This document shows positions 34,991 through 43,390 of a stretch of 64,000 nt of DNA, piece after piece. The notes under the pieces were generated by a model. It was not told the DNA's origin. It saw nothing but the letters and a program-made list of their open reading frames with translations, and did not search any database. The position numbers and the translations under genes are program-made. The number at the start of each line of letters is the position of its first letter. Position 1 is the first letter of the stretch. The stretch lies in assembly GCA_048594375.1 (NCBI GenBank), contig JBMDXK010000009.1:1-64000 (forward strand), written 5' to 3'. The stretch comes from JBMDXK01 sp048594375. GTDB lineage: Bacteria; Pseudomonadota; Alphaproteobacteria; Rhizobiales; Methylopilaceae.

Positions 34991-36274
34991 TTAGTTTCTT
35001 TGTAATTCAGAGACTGGTTTAATTCTTATTTTTGTTGATAGAGCATATCTTTTGTTTTTGGTCTGAACATAAGGCACAGCGTAATCAGTCCTACCAATTA
35101 ATGCGTGAAATTGATCACTACCGTACTCTGCATCAGGATCGACACGTAAATCATGCACTCTGCCAGTGTTTTTATTTATGAAAACAGCGCGTCTAAAGGG
35201 ATCAGAATGGTCTGCATAAGAAGCGCCAGGTGTAAAAGGTTGATTATCATGCGAGTTAGTATACTTACCACGATGAGGTATAAGTACAGGCTGCCGATCC
35301 TCCGCACTTATCCCATCAATAAAACTCAATTGCTCGGCAATAACAACTTGCTGCTGATTATAAAGAGATAACTGCTGTTCAAGCAGCTCATTCAATGAGT
35401 GCGGGTTAAATACAAAATGTCTTTGTGGCGGAATCACATTATTTTTGAAGGAATTATTCCAATAATGCTTCAGACTTTTACGCTTTGAAAAATCCGCGAA
35501 ATCAACTTTCACACCCTCTAATTGAGAAATATGCTGTTGGTTTATTGTGATCTGAGCCGCCATATCGAGAGCAATGGCATATTTCAAATCAAAAATTTCT
35601 TTTTTAAAACTCACTTGTTGCTCAAAAAGAGCGCGGTTAATATCCGCTCGGTGCTTCTCCGCATAAGCAGTGAAAAGCTCGGGATTGGGAGCGTGTGGCA
35701 TATCACCTATTTTATATTCTCCAAAAACTTGAAAACGGTCAATCAAAGCTTTATCTTGCAAAATCTCTTCATGATTAGACTGAACAAGAGCAGAAAGCGG
35801 ATCTTCAGATAAAGTATTTGAGGAAGTATCCGTCTGAGCATTATGGCTTGCGACAGTCTCTCCTGAATGTCTCTCTTCAAAAGCTGCATGAGCGCCGTTT
35901 GAGTGAATATCTGCCTCATCACGCACCCCGGCAGACGAAAAATTAAAAGTTTGCATCTGCGTATTTTGAGAACTTTCAGAGGGCGGAGTGGGACTCATTC
36001 TCCCAGTAGAACCATCATAAAACATAATCTCCAATTCGCGCGGCAATGCGGAGTTTTCAGGAACAACGGGCTGAGGCGTAACGCGCCGTGCAGGGGGCAG
36101 TGTATCCATGGCTGAATAAGCCGGTGCCGCGCCAGTTGGCAAAACCTCTTCTGGTTTTTGCCACACTGGCAATGAACCATCCGCTTCCATCCAGGCGGGA
36201 GGTGGAGATAAGCTTTGACTTCTCTGATTTTGCTGATGAGCATCATCTGTTGCAATTAAAGAATTGTTACGCAT
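34991..36274 (-). CDS. Orphan 427-aa protein with one NxPFTPG module
   Basis: Not a family I know. 427 aa from the ATG at 36274 (poor ribosome site; a TTG lies at 36286). It has a Pro/Ser-rich N-terminus to about residue 155, then one copy of the module found twice in the 745-aa protein at 6784-9021: EDPLSAL...LQDKALIDRF, ISQLEGVKVD, a Gln-rich helical part, GKYTNSHDNQPFTPG and DQFHALIGR. No signal peptide or membrane segment. It lies downstream of murG on the same strand and converges with groEL. A perfect 12-bp hairpin (36301-36334) precedes it. Paralogy is seen in the sequence; a role as effector is inference. Confidence 0.8.
   Translation of the reverse strand: MRNNSLIATDDAHQQNQRSQSLSPPPAWMEADGSLPVWQKPEEVLPTGAAPAYSAMDTLPPARRVTPQPVVPENSALPRELEIMFYDGSTGRMSPTPPSESSQNTQMQTFNFSSAGVRDEADIHSNGAHAAFEERHSGETVASHNAQTDTSSNTLSEDPLSALVQSNHEEILQDKALIDRFQVFGEYKIGDMPHAPNPELFTAYAEKHRADINRALFEQQVSFKKEIFDLKYAIALDMAAQITINQQHISQLEGVKVDFADFSKRKSLKHYWNNSFKNNVIPPQRHFVFNPHSLNELLEQQLSLYNQQQVVIAEQLSFIDGISAEDRQPVLIPHRGKYTNSHDNQPFTPGASYADHSDPFRRAVFINKNTGRVHDLRVDPDAEYGSDQFHALIGRTDYAVPYVQTKNKRYALSTKIRIKPVSELQRN
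35072..35803 (-). repeat. Third copy of the novel protein module
   Basis: Encodes residues 158-401. It aligns over its whole length with residues 502-745 of the protein at 6784-9021, including the DP(F/L)SxL start, xxQDKxxI(N/D)(Q/R)F, I(N/S)QLEGV(H/K)VD, GKY and (D/Q)(E/Q)F-H-x-(M/L)I(D/G) positions. PVTPDGGR is diverged to PFTPGASY plus a short insert. Confidence 0.7.
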
Positions 36275-36300
36275 AATAACAGGCAAGGCACAAACTCAAC

Positions 36301-36334
36301 TTGTTAATAAAAAAACACAAAATTTTATTAACAA
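36301..36334 (-). promoter_or_regulatory. Perfect 12-bp hairpin upstream of the orphan gene
   Basis: TTGTTAATAAAA (36301-36312) and TTTTATTAACAA (36323-36334) flank a 10-base loop, 27 bases before the start at 36274. It could be an operator or a leader hairpin. The remainder of the 404-base gap to murG is very AT-rich, with a repeat copy at 36590-36665. Confidence 0.5.
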
Positions 36335-36589
36335 TAAAATAACTATTTATCAACTGATAATATAAATTCAATTACACAACCATAACACTAAACAATATTT
36401 TACAATAAATCACATAAACTAAAGTATACTAACTAAGAGGAAAAATTATTACACAAATAATCGCCAAAAAAGGTTTTTTATTGCATTTTTAAAGAAATAT
36501 ATTCAATATTTCAAAAACTTAGCACAATCATTTATGCCGTACTAAAGCCGAACACCACAGAAAATGACAATTTAATTTTGAGCCAATGG

Positions 36590-36665
36590 TGAGCAAAGCT
36601 GCCTGCCCTAAAGCAACGTAGTGCAGCAAAAATCGTATAATTTTTTTCTGAAATTGCTATAAATG
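36590..36665. repeat. Diverged intergenic repeat next to murG
   Basis: AGCTGCCTGCCCTAAAGCAAC resembles the CTACCCATAGGGCAAC element. The following GAAATTGCTATAAAT is identical to a stretch upstream of kdsA (49930-49944). Confidence 0.4.
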
Positions 36666-36678
36666 CAAAAGTGTATTC

Positions 36679-37791
36679 TTATTGCGAGTGATTGGAATAG
36701 ATATTTACCACCAGCGCTGCCAAACGCTGCGCGGCGTCTGGTGTTGCGGCCAGCCGGGCATTGTTGGCTTGCCGCGCAAGCCCTACGGAATCGGTTAGAA
36801 TAGCTGTCAAGCGTTCAGCAAGAGCATCCGGTGTGAACTGCGCCTGGTTTATAACAGTTGCAGCATCCAGAGCAGCAAGAATAGTTGCATTGGCAAGCTG
36901 ATCCTGATCCAGCGATCCAGGCAGCGGCACCAGAATTGAGGGGCGGCCAATCATGGCAAGTTCTGCCACGGTTGAAGCGCCAGAGCGCCCGATCACCAGA
37001 TGGGAAAGCGCAATCCGCTGGGGCAAATCCTTGAAAAACGCCGCAACTTCGGCATCAATTCCAGCGGCGGCATAAGCGGTACGCGCCCATACAACATCAT
37101 CCTGCCGGGTTTGATGCGTGACTTTCACACGGCGCCGCAACGGTTCATCCAGCCGTTGCACCGCAGCAGGCACAACCTCGGTCATGATCCGCGCGCCTTG
37201 GCTTCCGCCTGTCACCAACAGATTCAGCACGCCATCCTGCGCCAGCGGTTGATACGGGTGCTGCGCGGCCTCGAACACCGGCACCCGCAACGGATTGCCG
37301 ATAAATACCGCTTTTTCCTGTTCTTCAGCCGTGGCTTTTGCAAGCTGGTTGAAGCCTGTGCCAATGGTTTTCGCGCGTTTTGCCAAAAAACGGTTGGCGC
37401 GCCCCAATACCGCATTTTGTTCATGCACAATCGTGGGAATACCCAACAGCTGCGCAATAAATACCGGCGGCACAGTGGGATATCCCCCGAAACCCACCAC
37501 TACGGAAGGGCGCAAGCGCAACAGCAGCCATAAGGCTTGCAGCATTCCCTTTGCCAGCGAAAATCCGGCCTGCAACACATGCAGCGGCTTGCGGCTTTTA
37601 AAGGTGGCAGAAGCAAGCTGATGGATAGCCTTTTCAGGAAAAGCACTGGAATAGATTTTGGCGCGGTAGTCTGTGGCCAATTCAACGCGCACTCCCTGCT
37701 GCATCAATGCAGTACCCAATGCTTCCGCCGGAAAAAGATGGCCGCCAGTGCCGCCAGCAGCCAAAAGAACGGGACGTTGGCGTGAAGGCAT
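36679..37791 (-). CDS. murG: UDP-GlcNAc--MurNAc-pentapeptide-PP-undecaprenol transferase MurG
   Basis: Peripheral inner-membrane glycosyltransferase that completes lipid II. The N-terminal GGTGGHLFPAEAL glycine loop, VVGFGGYPTVPP, and the UDP-GlcNAc-binding IGRSGASTVAEL are present. Length 370 aa is normal. Its ATG shares one base with the ftsW stop (TAATG). In the usual dcw order murC would follow; here the orphan gene at 34991-36274 does. Confidence 0.96.
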   Translation of the reverse strand: MPSRQRPVLLAAGGTGGHLFPAEALGTALMQQGVRVELATDYRAKIYSSAFPEKAIHQLASATFKSRKPLHVLQAGFSLAKGMLQALWLLLRLRPSVVVGFGGYPTVPPVFIAQLLGIPTIVHEQNAVLGRANRFLAKRAKTIGTGFNQLAKATAEEQEKAVFIGNPLRVPVFEAAQHPYQPLAQDGVLNLLVTGGSQGARIMTEVVPAAVQRLDEPLRRRVKVTHQTRQDDVVWARTAYAAAGIDAEVAAFFKDLPQRIALSHLVIGRSGASTVAELAMIGRPSILVPLPGSLDQDQLANATILAALDAATVINQAQFTPDALAERLTAILTDSVGLARQANNARLAATPDAAQRLAALVVNIYSNHSQ

Positions 37792-38939
37792 TATGCTGGC
37801 TCCGGCACGAGTGATGAATTTTGCGGCAGAACGGTGGAACGCGGTCTGTGCCGTGTGAGTGCGAGCAGCATCCCCATACCGAAAGCCAATGAAACCAAGG
37901 AAGAGCCACCGTAAGAAATAAACGGCAAAGTCATGCCTTTTGCTGGCATGAGATGCACATTCACGGCCATGTTAATCATGGATTGCAATCCAAACAGCAT
38001 GGAAAGGCCAGCGATTGCCAGACGGCGAAACAAATCTTCCTCCTGAATGGCAAGATAAATACCGCGCAGTACCACAAATGCAAACAGGCTTACAAGAAAA
38101 AGGCACAGCACAATGCCAAATTCCTCGGCAGTAACCGCAAAAATAAAGTCGGTGTGGCTATCAGGCAAAATGCGTTTAACTGTACCCTCGCCGGGGCCTT
38201 TACCAAACCATCCGCCCTGCACAAACGATTCAATAGCGCGGTCAACCTGAAAGGTATCGCCTGTGTCCGGATTTAAAAACCGGCTGATACGTTGCCGCAC
38301 GTGATCGACCAAATTATAGGCTGCCACAATGCCGATCACACCCGCGCCACCAAGCCCTACCACCCAATACAGTTTCAGCCCTGCAATAAAAAACAGCGCC
38401 ATCCATACGGCACCCAGCAGCAGGGTCTGACCAAAATCCGGTTGCAGGATGAGAACACCAATCACCAAACCTGCCAAGGCCATCGATAAAAAACGCCCTG
38501 GAACATCCGCGCGTTTTGCCCCCTCCGCAAAAAGCCATGCCGCCAGAACCACAAAAGCAGGTTTGACAAATTCAGAAGGCTGCACGTTGACTCCGCCAAT
38601 AAATAACCAGCGGTGAGCCCCCTTGATTTCAGGACCAATAAACAGGGCAGCAATCATGGCCAGCCAACTGCCGATAAACATCAACAGCGAGATGCGGCGT
38701 ATTTCTTTGGGGGAAAAGAAAGAAATGCCCAGCATTACCACTACAGCAGGAACCAGAAAAAACACTTGGCGGTTGACAAAATGAAACAGCCCTAGCCCCA
38801 ACCGTTCCGCCACAGGAGGACTTGCGGCCAGTGAAAGCACAATGCCGCCCAGCATGAGGGCGCAAAGGGCAAACAACAGGTAGCGGTCAATTGTCCACCA
38901 CCATTCCCCGACCACAGTACGCTCGGCACGCGACATCAT
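37791..38939 (-). CDS. ftsW: Septal peptidoglycan glycosyltransferase FtsW
   Basis: SEDS-family integral membrane polymerase working with FtsI. About ten hydrophobic segments; conserved WLFIGGVNVQPSEFVKPAFV, QPDFGQTLLLGAVW and PFISYGGSSLVSLAFGMG. The ATG at 38939 follows AAGGA and gives 382 aa; the upstream extension to 39005 is not family-like. It is coupled to murG. The 263-base gap upstream suggests its own promoter. Confidence 0.95.
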   Translation of the reverse strand: MMSRAERTVVGEWWWTIDRYLLFALCALMLGGIVLSLAASPPVAERLGLGLFHFVNRQVFFLVPAVVVMLGISFFSPKEIRRISLLMFIGSWLAMIAALFIGPEIKGAHRWLFIGGVNVQPSEFVKPAFVVLAAWLFAEGAKRADVPGRFLSMALAGLVIGVLILQPDFGQTLLLGAVWMALFFIAGLKLYWVVGLGGAGVIGIVAAYNLVDHVRQRISRFLNPDTGDTFQVDRAIESFVQGGWFGKGPGEGTVKRILPDSHTDFIFAVTAEEFGIVLCLFLVSLFAFVVLRGIYLAIQEEDLFRRLAIAGLSMLFGLQSMINMAVNVHLMPAKGMTLPFISYGGSSLVSLAFGMGMLLALTRHRPRSTVLPQNSSLVPEPA

Positions 38940-39152
38940 GGTGAAAATCCTTTTTTGCACTGCTGTAAACCCGCAGAGCTTGCATGTGTACCTCGTTTCC
39001 CTCACTCAGGAACGGGTTTTCAAAGCGTCCTATGTGGGGGGCGAATGCGTAGCTGCGCTGCAGAAAAGATCAATGTGCAGCACTGATCCCAAAACTGTTC
39101 ACCAAACAATATAATGACTATGGCGTTAACAAATTGCTTAACATTTTTTTTG

Positions 39153-39182
39153 ATAAGAAGGGATTTAACTACCCCTTCTTAT
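39153..39182. terminator. Stem-loop after the small lipoprotein gene
   Basis: ATAAGAAGGG / CCCTTCTTAT, a perfect 10-bp stem with a 10-base loop, 20 bases beyond the lipoprotein stop on the minus strand. It is followed by As rather than Ts on that strand, so terminator function is uncertain. Confidence 0.35.
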
Positions 39183-39202
39183 AGAATTAATTTAAAATAA
39201 TA

Positions 39203-39430
39203 TTAGCGAACTCGAATATTTCTAGTCTCTCCGAAATATTTTCCACAATCTTCATTCCGTTTCTTCAGTTCAGCCAAATATTCGCCATACCTTACATAAG
39301 TAGGACTAAGATCAAGAACAGTTTTACACAAAATTGGAGTAGGCATTGCTGCAGCTTCTTGTGCGCCACCCGCACAGCTGGCTAAAAATAATGCAAAAAA
39401 AGGAATTATAAGGATATTAAAATTTTTCAT
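39203..39430 (-). CDS. Small predicted lipoprotein
   Basis: 75 aa; a hydrophobic signal followed by a lipobox LASC, so the mature protein would begin at Cys19 and be ~57 aa, anchored to a membrane. No family recognised. AAGGA precedes the ATG at good spacing. It is inserted between murD and ftsW, genes that are usually adjacent, and the coding and flanking sequence is AT-rich. Confidence 0.75.
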   Translation of the reverse strand: MKNFNILIIPFFALFLASCAGGAQEAAAMPTPILCKTVLDLSPTYVRYGEYLAELKKRNEDCGKYFGETRNIRVR

Positions 39431-39536
39431 TACTCAGTCCTTGCATAAAAAACGAATTATAAAAAACTATTTAGTGAAAAAGAGTCAACCACTATTTAGA
39501 ATTAAACACAAAAAATAATGTATATTATACATAGGC

Positions 39537-40922
39537 TTAAGTGTCTAACACTTTAATAGCAGCGCGAAAAGCCTCGCCCCGCACTTCAAAATTGGGGTAT
39601 TGGTCAAAAGAAGCGCAGGCGGGGGAAAGCAACACCACCGGATCAGGTTTACCACTTTGCAAGGCGTCGGCATAAGCGCGCGCTACCGCCACATCCAGCG
39701 TACCGCACGCTTCAAACGCTGCTTGTGCTTGCAGCGTTGCCGCAAATTCTTCCGTTGCTGTGCCAATCAGATAGGCTTTGGCAATTTTAGGAAAATAATC
39801 CCGCAAGGAATCAATCCCGCCGGTTTTGGGCAAGCCACCTGCAATCCAGTAAATGTTTTGAAAGCTGCTGAGCGCCCGTGCGGCAGCATCGGCGTTGGTG
39901 GCTTTGCTGTCATTGACAAACAAAATGCCCTTACGGGTTTCCACTTGCTCCATCCGGTGCGCCAGACCGGGAAAATTGCGCAATCCAGCAACAATATCGG
40001 CGTGTCCTACCCCCAAAGCCAGCAGCGCCAACACAGCGGCGGCAGCATTTTGTGCATTGTGCGCACCGCGCAGACTGCCAATACCATCCAGATCCACAAA
40101 CAGCGTTTCGGCGCCGCCTTCGGCGCGGTAAAGTTTGGAGCCTACCGCATAGATGCCTTGCGCAACGGGATGGCGCACACTGATACGCTCCACTTTTTTG
40201 CCAGACTGTTCCAGACGGTCGGCAATGGCCGCACAATAACGATCATCCACACCCACAATAGCCGTACCTTTGGCCTCTACCTGTGCAACAAGCCGTTCCT
40301 TAATCGCTGCATAATTCTCAAGAGTGCCATGCCGATCAAGGTGATCTTCCGTAAGATTGAGTAAAATGCCAACGGTTGGATTAAACCCCGGTGCCAGATC
40401 CATCTGATAGGATGACACTTCCAATACATGGGTGACACCGGCATGCGGCATGGGAAGTTCCAGCACAGGGGTGCCAATATTGCCGCCCAGCGCAACCTTG
40501 CGCTTTGCACTGTTCACCAGATGCGCAATCAGCGCCGTGGTTGTGGATTTGCCGTTTGTACCCGTGATAGCAACCACGGGCGAGAACGGTGCAACCGCCA
40601 TGCGCTGACGGGCAAACAGCTCCATATCGCCAATAATTTCAACACCGGCAGCGCGTGCGTGTTTAACTGTCCAGTGCGGCTCAGGATGTGTGAGCGGTAC
40701 GCCGGGTGACAGCACCAGACTGTCCAGTGCTGTCCAATCCGCATCGTGCAAATCCAGCACAGGAACACCCGCATCCTGAGCCTTTTTTACCCGCACGCCA
40801 GCATCATCCCATGCGCTGACATTCGCGCCACCTGCCACAAGGGCTTGCGCGACCGCAAAACCAGAACCACCCAATCCAAAAACAGCAATATTTTTGCCTT
40901 GAAAGGCTGTCAGCGCAAGCAT
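39537..40922 (-). CDS. murD: UDP-N-acetylmuramoylalanine--D-glutamate ligase MurD
   Basis: Mur ligase adding D-Glu. N-terminal FGLGGSGFAVAQAL, ATP loop VAITGTNGKSTTTALI, LNLTEDHLDRHGTLENYAAIK and the C-terminal FVNDSKATNADAAARAL are all family signatures. Length 461 aa is normal. It starts 4 bases after mraY and is co-transcribed with it. Confidence 0.97.
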   Translation of the reverse strand: MLALTAFQGKNIAVFGLGGSGFAVAQALVAGGANVSAWDDAGVRVKKAQDAGVPVLDLHDADWTALDSLVLSPGVPLTHPEPHWTVKHARAAGVEIIGDMELFARQRMAVAPFSPVVAITGTNGKSTTTALIAHLVNSAKRKVALGGNIGTPVLELPMPHAGVTHVLEVSSYQMDLAPGFNPTVGILLNLTEDHLDRHGTLENYAAIKERLVAQVEAKGTAIVGVDDRYCAAIADRLEQSGKKVERISVRHPVAQGIYAVGSKLYRAEGGAETLFVDLDGIGSLRGAHNAQNAAAAVLALLALGVGHADIVAGLRNFPGLAHRMEQVETRKGILFVNDSKATNADAAARALSSFQNIYWIAGGLPKTGGIDSLRDYFPKIAKAYLIGTATEEFAATLQAQAAFEACGTLDVAVARAYADALQSGKPDPVVLLSPACASFDQYPNFEVRGEAFRAAIKVLDT

Positions 40923-40926
40923 GATG

Positions 40927-42009
40927 TTACCTCAATTTCAGGCTTGATAAACCAATCAGCGCCAGCACCACAGCCACAATCCAGAACCGCATAACCACTT
41001 GTGGCTCAGACCAGCCCAGCTGTTCAAAATGATGATGGATGGGCGCCATTCTGAAAACACGTTTTCCCGTGAGTTTGAAAGAAACCACTTGAATAATGAC
41101 GGATGCAGCCTCCAACACAAACAGACCGCCCACAATAGCCAGAACGATTTCGTGTTTGGTTGCCACCGCCACGGAGCCAAGCAGACCGCCCAGTGCGAGC
41201 GATCCGGTATCGCCCATGAAAATCTGTGCCGGCGGTGCATTGAACCACAAGAACCCAAGGCCAGCACCCAGCACAGCCCCTAACACCACGGCCAGTTCGC
41301 CGGTTCCAGGAACATGGTGGATTTGCAAATAGTCGGCAAAAACAATATTACCAGCCAGATAAGCAATAGCAGCAAAGCTGAGCGCGGCAATCATCACCGG
41401 AACAATCGCAAGGCCATCAAGGCCATCGGTCAGATTTACCGCATTCCCAGCACCCACAATAACCACGGCGGCAAACAGAATAAAGAACCAGCCAAAGTTC
41501 AGCAGCACATCCTTGAGGAAAGGAATGGCCAGCGAATTGCTGAGCGAAGGAGGGCTTAACTGCGCCATAATAACAGCGGCCATGCCTGCAATCAGAAACT
41601 CTATGCCCAGGCGTGTTTTTCCAGAAACACCACGATGGCTTTGCTTGGTAACCTTCAGATAGTCATCATAAAAACCGATAAGGCCAAACCCGAGCGTTAC
41701 CGCCATCACCACCCAGACATAGGCATTGGCCAGATTGCCCCAAAGCAATACAGAAAAGGACATACCCGCCAGAATCATCAACCCGCCCATTGTGGGCGTA
41801 CCGGCTTTGGAAAGGTGACTTTTGGGGCCATCGTCACGGATGGGCTGGCCTTTGCCTTGTTTGATCCGCAGAGCGCGGATGGTCATGGGACCAAAAAGAA
41901 AGACAAACATCAGCGCGGTGAGCATTGCTCCACCTGTACGGAATGTAATGTAGCGAAATACATTCAGGATGGGAAACGATGTCGAAAGTTCAGCCAGCAG
42001 GTTCAACAT
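40927..42009 (-). CDS. mraY: Phospho-N-acetylmuramoyl-pentapeptide transferase MraY
   Basis: Polytopic enzyme making lipid I. Catalytic Asp motifs GFYDDYLKV, NLTDGLDGLA and FMGDTGSLALGG are visible, and RMAPIHHHFE is the conserved His-rich loop. With the ATG at 42009 the length is 360 aa, the same as E. coli. The ribosome site is weak. It heads the mraY-murD pair; murF, its usual upstream neighbour, is ~31 kb away. Confidence 0.96.
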   Translation of the reverse strand: MLNLLAELSTSFPILNVFRYITFRTGGAMLTALMFVFLFGPMTIRALRIKQGKGQPIRDDGPKSHLSKAGTPTMGGLMILAGMSFSVLLWGNLANAYVWVVMAVTLGFGLIGFYDDYLKVTKQSHRGVSGKTRLGIEFLIAGMAAVIMAQLSPPSLSNSLAIPFLKDVLLNFGWFFILFAAVVIVGAGNAVNLTDGLDGLAIVPVMIAALSFAAIAYLAGNIVFADYLQIHHVPGTGELAVVLGAVLGAGLGFLWFNAPPAQIFMGDTGSLALGGLLGSVAVATKHEIVLAIVGGLFVLEAASVIIQVVSFKLTGKRVFRMAPIHHHFEQLGWSEPQVVMRFWIVAVVLALIGLSSLKLR

Positions 42010-42166
42010 GGAAAAGAACGCACTCTCAATCAGGAGGGATAAAAGGCACATTAAACGCTGCACCTCAGCGCAGCACTCTAGCTTTATCCTGACCGCTCCC
42101 GTTAATCAATCAGCCAGCATGAGTTATCCCAACTTCAGCCATATATGCGCACCTTTCTCCCATCTG

Positions 42167-42175
42167 TGGTATAAT
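42167..42175 (+). promoter_or_regulatory. Extended -10 promoter candidate for the orphan gene at 42315
   Basis: TGGTATAAT is a perfect extended -10 with no clear -35. It would give a ~130-base leader for the plus-strand gene. Confidence 0.45.
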
Positions 42176-42240
42176 TAACAGTAATTAAATGAGATGATCG
42201 ACAAAGATATTGATTTAAACAAAAAATACCATTAAATTTA

Positions 42241-42262
42241 TTTAATATTTTTTAATATTAAA
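42241..42262. promoter_or_regulatory. AT-only palindrome upstream of the orphan gene
   Basis: TTTAATATT-TTTT-AATATTAAA, 9-bp perfect arms, 53 bases before the start at 42315. It may be an operator, or just AT-rich chance. The 305-base gap 42010-42314 otherwise holds the mraY upstream region and the promoter candidate at 42167. Confidence 0.35.
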
Positions 42263-42314
42263 AATTTTTAACTTGAATTTATTAGTTAAGTTATTACAGT
42301 TAAACGGAGTTTAT

Positions 42315-43277
42315 ATGCTTCCTCCAATGCGTTTTTCCCCTGTAGAGTTTTCTAGTACACACTATACACATACAGGCGGAAGCGAATTTGATAACATAGT
42401 CTTGAGTGGTCCTGTCGCAGAAAAAATTGGATTGGCTGCGCAATACAACCGCCTACCCGAACTGCACCGGATGGATACGTTTTTAAAGGATACATCATCC
42501 GATATGAACATCAGCTTCAAGACCCCTGAACAGACGATGGCGTTTCTCGATGAGTCTGCCAAGGATCGAGAAATGAGTCCAGGCTTTAGAGAATATTTTA
42601 CACAGATGCATAGTGGCCCTATTCCGCCTGCAGAAGTTATCCCACTCCATGGCAAGAGCAAGCAACTGTTCATGGAAGGAGAAAGCGGACACGCATTTAC
42701 AGGTCTTGTCCGCATAAGTGTCAAGGATAGTGTAGCTCCCTCTGAAAATAGCTCTCTTTTACCTTCAGAAAACAATTTGAAAGTAGAAGCATCTCAACAG
42801 CGGGGACCTGAAGGAAAAACATATAAAATTTTTCTCGCCCCTGTGCAGCCGTCTATCGGAGGCAGTATGGATGAAAGCAAGATATATGCCGTAAAAGAGC
42901 CTGATACAGAAAAAACTTACAGCATATACAGTACACAGCCGATACAGTTCAAAGCCTTGCATCATAATAAAAACAATCCTGATGGTTGGAGAGGTCCAAC
43001 GGCACACAGTCAGCTCATGAATATAATAGAAAGAAAAGAAAATAATAAATCAGAGAGCCAAAAAGGAAAGTACGTTGCGTTTACAGTTGTAAAAGGAAAA
43101 ATTGCAGATGGTGCAGTAAATCAGTACACTTTTACATCGGGAACAATTCATCTTGGGGGTTTTCCAGAACTTAAAACGCGCGAGGCTCCTGAGGAATGGC
43201 AAAATGTCATTCAGGATACCTTTGACCAGCTGTCGCGTGAGGAGTGGCAGAAAAATAACAGTGTCACATGGCCCTGA
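42315..43277 (+). CDS. Orphan 320-aa protein between mraY and murC
   Basis: Not recognised. 320 aa from the ATG at 42315 (CGGAG 6 bases upstream). Hydrophilic, no signal peptide or membrane segment, Ser/Pro/Glu/Lys-rich. Residues ~125-240 look like beta-rich sequence (VRISVKDS, KTYKIFLAPVQP, KTYSIYSTQPIQFKAL, KYVAFTVVKGKI). AT-rich flanks and composition unlike murC suggest transfer or rapid evolution. It lies exactly where the mraY-side and murC-side dcw fragments abut head to head. Effector function is speculation. Confidence 0.75.
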   Translation: MLPPMRFSPVEFSSTHYTHTGGSEFDNIVLSGPVAEKIGLAAQYNRLPELHRMDTFLKDTSSDMNISFKTPEQTMAFLDESAKDREMSPGFREYFTQMHSGPIPPAEVIPLHGKSKQLFMEGESGHAFTGLVRISVKDSVAPSENSSLLPSENNLKVEASQQRGPEGKTYKIFLAPVQPSIGGSMDESKIYAVKEPDTEKTYSIYSTQPIQFKALHHNKNNPDGWRGPTAHSQLMNIIERKENNKSESQKGKYVAFTVVKGKIADGAVNQYTFTSGTIHLGGFPELKTREAPEEWQNVIQDTFDQLSREEWQKNNSVTWP

Positions 43278-43305
43278 TTGGAATATTAAGTACGGCTAAA
43301 AAAGG

Positions 43306-43326
43306 ACAAAGGCATTTTTCCTTTGT
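43306..43326 (+). terminator. Weak terminator-like hairpin after the orphan gene
   Basis: ACAAAGG / CCTTTGT with a 7-base T-rich loop, ~30 bases after the stop. Only a short T-run follows. Confidence 0.35.
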
Positions 43327-43390
43327 TTCGCTCGCCAAAATCGGTTAAGCAAAGAACTGTTTTTTCCCTTTTGTCGAGTCTGTCTTTTCC

